DNA from: JACRDG01 sp963760985
GTDB taxonomy: Bacteria > Desulfobacterota > Desulfomonilia > Desulfomonilales > Desulfomonilaceae
DNA: 64,000 nucleotides
Direction: 5' to 3'
Assembly (NCBI GenBank): GCA_963760985.1
Contig: CAVXFM010000004.1
Span: forward strand, 248,001 to 312,000
The notes below the pieces were generated by a model. It did no database searches, was not told the origin of the DNA, and was given only the letters and a program-made list of their open reading frames with translations. Each line of letters starts with the position of its first letter. Position 1 is the first letter of the stretch. A program made the translations under genes and the position numbers. This document shows positions 57,673 through 64,000 of the stretch, piece by piece.

Positions 57673-60600
57673 ATGGATTCGTTTCAGAAGATCCTCGATA
57701 GCCATGAATCCTGGCTGATCGACACCATAACCTTATACGTCCGTCAATCGGGATACCCCCAGTCTCCCCTGAACGGGGCATGTCGACTGTCGGTTGCCGG
57801 CCTATCTGCTTCTCTTGCAAGAGCGGTTCCTGCTTTTCTGGCCAAGCAAGTGCAACAAGTAGACTCTTTGATGGATCCCGTGGTGGTCGAGGCCAAGCGA
57901 CACCGAGAGCGGGGAATCCGATTGGGCACGTTTCTTGGTGTGTTTAAGCACTACCGCCAGGCGTACCACGATCTGCTCGACCATGTCGCATGGGAATCCT
58001 CAATTCGCGCCCAGTACCAGCACGGGTTACACAAGTGTTTTGATTTCGCGGAAATAAGATTTTGCGATGAATGGAATTCATTGAGTGTCGAGGCTTGCGC
58101 GGGCCCTGAGGCAAGAGGTTTTCCTGGACCGGATGTGGAAAGGCTGGAATCGTTGGTGGAAGAACGGACGGCTGAACTGAGAGAAGCCAACGCGAAGCTG
58201 CATCTGGCTGAACAAGAGTGGAGGCGAACCTTCGATGCGGTGCCGCATCTTCTCGCCATTGTGGATGCGGACGACAAAATTCTTAAGGTGAACCGGGCCA
58301 TGGGGCAGTGGCTGGAGGCGAAAACCGAAGGTGTTTTGGCCAAGACATGGACGACCATTGCAGCGGAGACAGGGTTGCCTCCGTGCCCCCATGATGGGCA
58401 GCCGAGAGAAGGAGAGACGTATGTCGGGGCTGCCGAGGGCCTTCACGAGACCGGCGTATTCGAGGTCACCGTCGCGCCCCTTTTTAACCATGATGCGGAG
58501 TACGTGGGAGCTGTGTATGACGCGCGCGACATTTCCCGTCGAAAGAATGCAGAAGAGGGCCTTATTCAGTCAAGGCTTCTCATCCAATCGGCACTTGACG
58601 CTCTGACACAGGACATAGCCATTCTCGATGAAACAGGCGTGGTCGTCTTTGTGAACAAAGCCTGGGCCGCGGGTAAGGAGGACGGGGGACCTTTCGTGCA
58701 CAGAAGTGCAGTCGGTTCCGATTTCACCGCCATCTGTGACGGAGTGAACCGCGAGAGCTGCACACACGCAGCGGCAATAGGCAGTGCAATCCGACGCATG
58801 CTCTCAGGACAATCAACTGGTTTTTCCTCGGAATTTCCGTGCCCTGATCCCGATTCCGACCACGAGCGGTGGGTCTGTTTCATTGCAAGCAGTTTTTCTG
58901 TTGCAGGTTCACGGAGGGTGTTGGTTTCGTTTACGGAAATTACGGATCGCAAGCGAGCGGAAAGAGATCTGGAACGGAAAAACGATTTTCTGACGACGGT
59001 TTTGGAATCATTGACCCATCCTTTTGTGGTCATTGATGCCCACGACTTCTCCGTGAGTCTGTCAAATTCCGCTTCCGGTATTCCGCGGTCGGCAATCCGA
59101 CCGAAGTGCTACAAGGCATTCCATGGGAGGTCTCAACCCTGTGACGGAGTGGATTATTCCTGTCCGGTACGAACCGTTGGGCAGACCGGAAATGCGGTCT
59201 TGGTGGAACACGAGCACCAGACGGACAACCAGGGAGTAAGATGTGTAGAGGTCCATGCGTACCCCGTCCTGGACCGTGACCGCAAAGTGACCAAGGTAAT
59301 TCAGTACATGCTGGATATCACCCAGCGTAAAACCGCAGAGGTTGCCCTGCGGGAGAGCGAGCAGAAACTCGACGGCATCCTGGCAGCCATCACCGATCAC
59401 CTGATCATGATCGACAGCGATTTGAAAATCGTATGGGTCAATGATGTAGCCAAGGGTGTCTTTGGATCCGATCTGCTTGGCAGAGGATGCTATGAGGCTT
59501 TGTGCACAAGCTCCGTCCCATGCGAGGGCTGTGCCATCGCTGACTGCATGGCGGATGGAAAGCCGCACGACAGAGACCAGACAGTCGTTTTGCCGAATCA
59601 AGACACGGTGCATCTCTGGTGTACGACAAACGTGGCTACTCGATATGATGACGGGAGACCGAAGACTTTTGTGAAGATTCTTCGAGACGTGACAGACCTG
59701 AAGAAGACACAGGAACTGTTGCTCCAAACAGAGGGCCTGCGAGCCATATCTGAACTCACCACCGGCGTGGCTCATAATTTCAGGAACCTGCTGCAGGTGA
59801 TCATGTCTGCCGCTCGTTTGGCTTCGATGGAAATGAAGGACAATAACCTTGGAGAGGCTGATCTGGCCCTGGAACAAATCCTTCGCGCCAGTCATTTTGG
59901 TGCGGGAACCATTAAAAGGATAGAGGAATTCGCCAAAGCACCGGACGACTTGCCGTTGAAACCAGATGACGTCTTTGATGTGTCCGTCACGGTCGAGCAA
60001 GCCATCGAAATGAGCAAACCGCTGTGGAAGGTTCAGCCACAAAGGAGGGGGATCACCATCCAAGTTCAACGTGAGCTGGAACCTGGGGCATGGGTAAAGG
60101 GACAAGAGGGAGAGTTGTTTGAGGTCATCCTCAACCTCTTGAGAAACGCGGTTGAAGCGTTCCGCTCGGACGGAATCATCACGGTAAGAACCTCGGTGAA
60201 ACGGCCCGCGGTCTTCGTCACCGTACAAGACACGGGCCCGGGCATATCCACACGCAACCTGCGGAATGTGTTCGAGCCTTTTTGGACAACCAAGTTCGGT
60301 CGAGGATCGGGCATGGGCCTTGCCACGAGTCGCAGGATCGTCATGAACCATCAAGGGGCCATCTCTGTTGAGAGTCTGCCGGGCGCAGGCTCCACGTTCA
60401 CTATCCGATTGCCCTTGGTCGCGAACCCTGGGGAAAGACGGGTAGCCGAGCCACGTGAAGTACAGGAAGTTGCCCTGAACATCCTCGTCATAGACGACGT
60501 GGAGCAAGCTGCGGATTTCTTGAGTAAAGCGCTGGCCCACGTCGGCCATAGTGTCGTGAGCAGCTTTTCGGGTGAGGAAGGACTGTCTCGTTTCCAGAGC

Positions 60601-60858
60601 GGTCACTTTGACGTCATACTCTGCGACCTGTGCATGCCAGGAATGAGCGGGCTGGAAGTGGGAAAGCGAGTCAAGGACATATGTCGGGAGCGGGGCGTGA
60701 GAAAACCCCCGTTCGTACTTGTTACCGGCTGGGCTGACCAAAAACTTCAGGCAAAAGAGCTGGAGACAAGTGGCGTCGACGGTCTCTTGGAAAAACCGGC
60801 TGATCTCTCCCAAATACAACAGCTTATAAGAAAGATGACTCGCAAGAGACCGCACTGA
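57673..60858 (+). CDS. Multi-PAS hybrid histidine kinase
   Basis: 1,061 residues from the ATG at 57673, with GGGGGAG just upstream; the frame is open from 57613. An N-terminal helical domain (about 1-165: ILDSHESWLIDTITLYVRQS) of RsbR-N or globin-like look is followed by a coiled coil and four PAS domains (about 195-300, 315-430, 445-560, 575-690). Two of these carry Cys motifs (CYKAFHGRSQPC and CYEALCTSSVPCEGC). The kinase H-box is GVAHNFRNLLQV, the ATPase domain has NLLRNAVEAF, DTGPGIS, FEPFWTTK and GMGLATSRRI, and a C-terminal receiver has VILCDLCMPGMSG and EKPADL. No membrane span, so a cytoplasmic sensor, probably redox- or metal-responsive given the Cys clusters (inference). Confidence 0.88.
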   Translation: MDSFQKILDSHESWLIDTITLYVRQSGYPQSPLNGACRLSVAGLSASLARAVPAFLAKQVQQVDSLMDPVVVEAKRHRERGIRLGTFLGVFKHYRQAYHDLLDHVAWESSIRAQYQHGLHKCFDFAEIRFCDEWNSLSVEACAGPEARGFPGPDVERLESLVEERTAELREANAKLHLAEQEWRRTFDAVPHLLAIVDADDKILKVNRAMGQWLEAKTEGVLAKTWTTIAAETGLPPCPHDGQPREGETYVGAAEGLHETGVFEVTVAPLFNHDAEYVGAVYDARDISRRKNAEEGLIQSRLLIQSALDALTQDIAILDETGVVVFVNKAWAAGKEDGGPFVHRSAVGSDFTAICDGVNRESCTHAAAIGSAIRRMLSGQSTGFSSEFPCPDPDSDHERWVCFIASSFSVAGSRRVLVSFTEITDRKRAERDLERKNDFLTTVLESLTHPFVVIDAHDFSVSLSNSASGIPRSAIRPKCYKAFHGRSQPCDGVDYSCPVRTVGQTGNAVLVEHEHQTDNQGVRCVEVHAYPVLDRDRKVTKVIQYMLDITQRKTAEVALRESEQKLDGILAAITDHLIMIDSDLKIVWVNDVAKGVFGSDLLGRGCYEALCTSSVPCEGCAIADCMADGKPHDRDQTVVLPNQDTVHLWCTTNVATRYDDGRPKTFVKILRDVTDLKKTQELLLQTEGLRAISELTTGVAHNFRNLLQVIMSAARLASMEMKDNNLGEADLALEQILRASHFGAGTIKRIEEFAKAPDDLPLKPDDVFDVSVTVEQAIEMSKPLWKVQPQRRGITIQVQRELEPGAWVKGQEGELFEVILNLLRNAVEAFRSDGIITVRTSVKRPAVFVTVQDTGPGISTRNLRNVFEPFWTTKFGRGSGMGLATSRRIVMNHQGAISVESLPGAGSTFTIRLPLVANPGERRVAEPREVQEVALNILVIDDVEQAADFLSKALAHVGHSVVSSFSGEEGLSRFQSGHFDVILCDLCMPGMSGLEVGKRVKDICRERGVRKPPFVLVTGWADQKLQAKELETSGVDGLLEKPADLSQIQQLIRKMTRKRPH

Positions 60859-60955
60859 GGCGCAGGGTCCTGACCATGATCCTGAGACGACGCGGCCCGG
60901 CATGCTGCCTTAGCCCGGCAGCGCGCCCCTGTCCGCTGGTTCCTTTCGGCTGGAA

Positions 60956-62209
60956 TCAGGTTTCGAGACGCTTCTCAGATCTGCTGCAGCGGGCATCAAG
61001 CAGGTCCTCGATATCAAAGTGGTTTGCCGCGCGTGCCAAGCTCATGGGGGTTGAGCCCTTCTTGTTGGCCGCGTTTATTTCTGCGCCTGCGTCGAGAAGA
61101 ATTCTGACGATATCCAGGTATCCTTCGCTACAGGCAGCCATAAGAGGGGAGAAACCGTCTCGTGTACTCTGATTCACGTCGGCCCCGGCTCGAAGGAGCA
61201 GCGTGATAATGTCAATCTGTCCTGAGGATTCCCCGATCTGAAGCGCGGAAAACCCTGGGCTCATTGCCAAGACCACGGGCCCTTCAAGAATGGCAAAGAG
61301 CAGCGGCGTGATGCCCCGTCGATTGGGCAAGTTCACATTCGCGCCTCGGGCCACAAGTAAGCCGGTAACCTGACCGTGCCCCTTGCGCACCGCCTCGACG
61401 AGTGCGGTGCACCCGTCCGTGGTCCAGGAGGCATTGGGATCGGCACCCGCATCGAGCAGCATTTGCACCACTTCCACCATGCCACCGGCCGCTGCCCACA
61501 TGAGTGGCGTCCTGCCAAAGTTGTCAACGCTGTTGGGGTCTGCTCCCCTCTCCAGGAGAATCCTTGCGGTCGGCTCGTGGCGTTTGCGAATGGCAAGGGA
61601 CAGCGGAGTCAAGCCTTCCTGATCCTGCGCATTGATATCTGCCCCTTGATCCAGAAGGAGTTCCGTGATTTCCGTCAACCCTCGGAAAGCAGCCTCCGCT
61701 GTGGCCGTACAGCTGCGCTCTCCCCGGGCGTTCAATTCTGCTCCTCGTTTCAGGAGCAGTCGCGCTACCTCAATGTGGTTTCGCAAACACGCCCAAATAA
61801 GTGGTGTACGGCCGTTGGTGTCCGACAGATCAAGGTCTGTGCCTGCATCAATCAAGGCACGAGCCACATCGAGACGGCCTCCCATGGCAGCCCTCGCCAG
61901 CGCGGTGAATCCGTACTTGTCCGTCGGATCACTCTTCGCGCCCGCATCGAGCAACACGTGGGCAGCTTCGACACGGCCCTCCAATGCTGCACGCATGAGC
62001 GAGGAATCTCCATCCTCGTCTTGGGCGTCCACGTCTGCGCCGTGATTCACCAGCAGTCTCATTATCTCGATGCGGCCTTCCCTGGAGGCCACCATTAAGG
62101 CAGTCCTGCCCAGGTCGTCTCGTGAGTCTGCACACACACCGCTCGCCAAGAGAGCACGCACTTCGTCGATCGCGCCGGATTCAGCGGCGCTCACCAATCG
62201 TTCCGACAC
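60956..62209 (-). CDS. Ankyrin-repeat protein
   Basis: 417 residues made almost wholly of about twelve ankyrin repeats with the usual core G-x-T-P/A-L-x-x-A (DLGRTALMVASREGR, DGDSSLMRAALEGR, NGRTPLIWACLRNH, FGRTPLMWAAAGGM, DGCTALVEAVRKGH, RRGITPLLFAI, DGFSPLMAACSEGY, KKGSTPMSLARAAN). No signal peptide or membrane span, so probably cytoplasmic. One repeat near residue 300 has an insertion (VVLAMSPGFSALQIGESS). Ankyrin repeats bind protein partners; the partner is unknown. The gene faces the hybrid kinase gene tail to tail. Confidence 0.9.
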   Translation of the reverse strand: MSERLVSAAESGAIDEVRALLASGVCADSRDDLGRTALMVASREGRIEIMRLLVNHGADVDAQDEDGDSSLMRAALEGRVEAAHVLLDAGAKSDPTDKYGFTALARAAMGGRLDVARALIDAGTDLDLSDTNGRTPLIWACLRNHIEVARLLLKRGAELNARGERSCTATAEAAFRGLTEITELLLDQGADINAQDQEGLTPLSLAIRKRHEPTARILLERGADPNSVDNFGRTPLMWAAAGGMVEVVQMLLDAGADPNASWTTDGCTALVEAVRKGHGQVTGLLVARGANVNLPNRRGITPLLFAILEGPVVLAMSPGFSALQIGESSGQIDIITLLLRAGADVNQSTRDGFSPLMAACSEGYLDIVRILLDAGAEINAANKKGSTPMSLARAANHFDIEDLLDARCSRSEKRLET

Positions 62210-62289
62210 ATTTTCACCGAAAATTGCGCATGAAATGAATTAAGGGCTCGAATAACATCGGGCCCTTCCAGCCTGTGCCAAGGGCACAC

Positions 62290-62646
62290 TTACATGGCCG
62301 CCACCAGATCGTCGAGCCGTTTTTTCACCTGGTAACGCACATTTCCCAGATTGGCTCCCAAATCGGCCACCACGGCCAGCACCGCATGGGCTCCGAGGGG
62401 GCTCAGCACCACGACTCCATTCTCGAATTCCACCATGCCTTGGGTCATGAGCCCTACCCGCAATTCCTTGCCCATCCGTTCTGCGGAACCGATGCCCGTG
62501 GAAACCACCGCGCCGACAGCCTCGAGTTCTTTCGCGTCGCCTCTGGTAGCGCCTTCGATTACGAAACCGTCCCGGCCTACCACCACGCCCGACTTGATGC
62601 CCTCAACGTCAACCAGATCCGCCAATATTTCCTTGATTCGTGCCAT
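62290..62646 (-). CDS. Roadblock/LC7-domain protein
   Basis: 118 residues from the ATG at 62646 with GGAGG upstream. The fold pattern is that of Roadblock/LC7 (MglB-like) proteins: ILADLVDVEGIKSGVVVGRDGFVIEGAT, a helix (ELEAVGAVVSTGIGSAERMG), then VEFENGVVVLSPLGAHAVLAVVADLGANLGNVRYQV split over the second half. These proteins act as regulators of small GTPases and as polarity factors. No MglA-type GTPase is in view. It is the third gene of a minus-strand run after a DnaA-like ATPase gene and a Cys protein gene. Confidence 0.87.
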   Translation of the reverse strand: MARIKEILADLVDVEGIKSGVVVGRDGFVIEGATRGDAKELEAVGAVVSTGIGSAERMGKELRVGLMTQGMVEFENGVVVLSPLGAHAVLAVVADLGANLGNVRYQVKKRLDDLVAAM

Positions 62647-62691
62647 TTCATGCCTCCTTATGCAATCGTACCCAATCTGCAACTTTCAGGA

Positions 62692-63153
62692 CTACTTCTC
62701 CATGAGTTCGACGACGAGCACCGTGTCACCCGGTTTGCCTGCCGGTTCCAGGGTTTTGACCCTTGCCCGTTTGCCGAGATTCTTTTCCGCGATGGCTATG
62801 GTCAGGGCTGCAAAAGGACAGCCGAACGGAGGGATGCCGTCTTCCTTCAATCTGGAGGTCAGGGGAAAGAAGGAACACTGGGTAATGTTCGCGGTGAGAT
62901 CATTGCCTTCGAGGGTGAACTTCATGTCGTCGCACATGCCGGTGGCCACTGCGGTTTCGCGGACTTTGGCGGAAAGCTTGTCAACATCGTCCACGCAGGA
63001 GAAATCAACTCCGAGGTGAGACATCATATCCAGGATGTCAGGTGCAGCCTTACGCATCACTGCAGAGGCACTCTCGCCCACCACGTCGTAAAGCGCACGA
63101 TACACTCCGTAAAGTATTGCTTCCACGGCCCTCACGTCTATTTTGTCCGGCAT
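62692..63153 (-). CDS. Unrecognised 153-residue protein with conserved-looking cysteines
   Basis: GGAGC lies before the ATG at 63153. The sequence (AVEAILYGVYRALYDVVGESASAVMRKAAPD, then FTLEGNDLTANITQCSFFPLTSRL, PPFGCPFAALTIAIAEKNLG and a C-terminal beta hairpin) has helices followed by a strand-Cys-helix-Cys arrangement. It vaguely recalls V4R/hydrocarbon-binding or heme-NO-binding-like proteins that often accompany Roadblock domains, but I cannot confirm the family. It lies 64 bases after the DnaA-like gene and 45 bases before the Roadblock gene, so an operon is likely. Confidence 0.6.
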   Translation of the reverse strand: MPDKIDVRAVEAILYGVYRALYDVVGESASAVMRKAAPDILDMMSHLGVDFSCVDDVDKLSAKVRETAVATGMCDDMKFTLEGNDLTANITQCSFFPLTSRLKEDGIPPFGCPFAALTIAIAEKNLGKRARVKTLEPAGKPGDTVLVVELMEK

Positions 63154-63217
63154 TTCTTGTTGCTCCTTTCGCTTGGGTTTTTATCAACAAACTGAACCAC
63201 ACTCACAAAAGAAGTTG

Positions 63218-64000
63218 TCACTGAGAGAGCAATTCCATGGCTCCCTTTATATCACCTCCCCTGACGAGTTCGAGGGCTTTGATGAACCGCTCAACCCTCT
63301 TGGGGTGCGCGCTTGCCTCGCGCAGTTGTCTGATTCGTTCACCCAAGGCAATTTGCAGAGCCAGCGATTGTTCTTCTTCGTTTTCTGCACTGTCCAACAT
63401 TTCCCTGAAGCGCCTGGCAACCGCCCTTCCAGACTCCTCTTCTTCATTTGTCGGTGGTACCGCTGCCCCTCCGGCCTCCGCCGGAGTGTTCCTTCTTGCT
63501 TCTTCCGGAAGCAAGAGCAACGCTCGAGCCAAGTCTAATGTGATCTTTCCTTCTGTGACTTCACTGGTTGCGGTCAATTGAGCCGCGGCCCCTCTGAGCG
63601 CGCGGACATTTGTCCGGATCTTTTCAGCCAGGAATTCCAACACGTCCTCAGGCGCCTCGCGTGTGCCAAAGAACTGTCTGAGCACTGCAAGACGGTAAGC
63701 TCTGTCTCCCATTTGCAGACTTACCACCGCTCCGCTGCCGAGACGAGAAATCAGCCGCGATTCGATACCGGTCAGGTGCGTCGGCGGTACGTCTGAGGTT
63801 ATGACCACCCAGCCGCCTTTTACGAACATATGATTGATTATCGAAAAAAATTCTATCTGAAGCTCTTCGTTGCCTTCACAGAACTGTATGTCGTCGACGA
63901 GAAGTATGTCACCCGAGCACAGCCATTCGCGTAATGTCAACCTCAAATTCGGTGCCTTGAACGCGGCAAATTCAAGTTCAAGATCCGAGGTGTTGATCAT
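63218..64000 (-). CDS. DnaA-family AAA+ ATPase, C-terminal part, lacking DnaA domain IV; cut by the window edge
   Basis: About 260 residues are visible. The frame reaches the edge, so the N-terminus with Walker A is probably outside; the Met at 64000 may be internal. DnaA-type features are Walker B ILLVDDIQFCEGNE, a sensor I region (GGWVVITSDVPPTHLTGIESRLISRLGSGAVVSLQ, including the arginine finger region) and the lid (LAEKIRTNVRALRGAAAQL). After the lid, where DnaA has its helix-turn-helix, there is an acidic linker (PTNEEEESG) and a helical tail (RRFREMLDSAENEEEQSLALQIAL). It cannot bind DnaA boxes in the normal way. It may be a regulator like Hda, or part of a separate system with its Roadblock neighbour. 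Confidence 0.75.
   Translation of the reverse strand: MINTSDLELEFAAFKAPNLRLTLREWLCSGDILLVDDIQFCEGNEELQIEFFSIINHMFVKGGWVVITSDVPPTHLTGIESRLISRLGSGAVVSLQMGDRAYRLAVLRQFFGTREAPEDVLEFLAEKIRTNVRALRGAAAQLTATSEVTEGKITLDLARALLLLPEEARRNTPAEAGGAAVPPTNEEEESGRAVARRFREMLDSAENEEEQSLALQIALGERIRQLREASAHPKRVERFIKALELVRGGDIKGAMELLSQ

Noticed and set aside
59062..60903. 613-codon minus-strand frame opposite the hybrid kinase gene
   Set aside because: Shadow of a well-supported plus-strand gene; no domain or ribosome-binding site.
1..64000. tRNA, rRNA, CRISPR array, prophage or insertion sequence
   Set aside because: No T-loop/acceptor pattern, no regular spacer-repeat array, and no integrase or transposase motif was seen on either strand.

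Overview
The window looks like a chromosomal segment of an anaerobic, GC-rich Desulfobacterota (former Deltaproteobacteria), perhaps a sulfate-reducing or syntrophic lineage near Desulfomonile or Syntrophobacter. This is inferred from gene content: MeaB with an acyl-CoA dehydrogenase and a fatty acyl-CoA ligase, a membrane pyrophosphatase, a DMSO-reductase-family molybdoenzyme with a four-cluster ferredoxin, an FmdE-like protein, sigma-54 regulation and many PAS/histidine-kinase/receiver proteins. No phage, plasmid, transposase, CRISPR, tRNA or rRNA is visible. One caution governs the whole window: at least fourteen conserved genes are broken by about twenty single-base frame changes, nearly all an apparent extra base, so I treat them as probable sequence errors and annotate the repaired genes.

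Layout. 1-2.6 kb: start of a membrane sensor gene, a sigma-54-type control region, a stress-type protein and a diguanylate cyclase. 3.1-11.7 kb: moeA, an acyl-CoA dehydrogenase, meaB, a penicillin-acylase-like hydrolase, an XTP/dITP pyrophosphatase and an adenylate cyclase. 12.1-16.5 kb: a membrane protein, PAS kinase and sigma-54 activator cassette, then a degenerate receiver. 16.6-21.2 kb: a TauE/SafE transporter, a small membrane protein, a molybdopterin oxidoreductase and its iron-sulfur subunit. 21.9-31.7 kb: acyl-CoA ligase, TPR protein, HAD hydrolase, bioB, rpoH, a DUF1615-like exported protein and an exported SagB-type nitroreductase. 31.9-39.9 kb: hppA (predicted K+-independent), a CsgG/FG-GAP-like protein, a metallo-beta-lactamase-fold enzyme, an FmdE-like protein and an AsnA-type asparagine synthetase. 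40.3-44.8 kb: a CbrA-like transporter/kinase fusion with two output-less receiver proteins and a CbrX-like small protein. 46-55 kb: a PilZ-like protein, mreB, a SurA/PpiC chaperone, mfd, a YfgM-like protein and a TIGR04076 protein. 56-64 kb: two Cys-PAS signalling proteins, an ankyrin protein, and an operon of a Roadblock protein, an unrecognised Cys protein and a DnaA-like ATPase that runs off the end.

Two non-coding signals stand out. (1) Between 44.8 and 46.2 kb there is no convincing gene, but a consensus sigma-54 promoter (45328-45342) is followed about 580 bp later by a textbook intrinsic terminator (45919-45955), with two phased direct repeats upstream of the promoter. This looks like a sigma-54-controlled RNA of about 600 nt. 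(2) At least eight intergenic copies of a palindromic repeat share a core (CTGAACGAAGATTCGA ... GCGTCGCTCG) flanked by arms that differ between copies but pair within each copy. Such covariation suggests a selected stem-loop or a REP/MITE-like mobile element; several copies also carry ends reading TTATACCGATTCGC.
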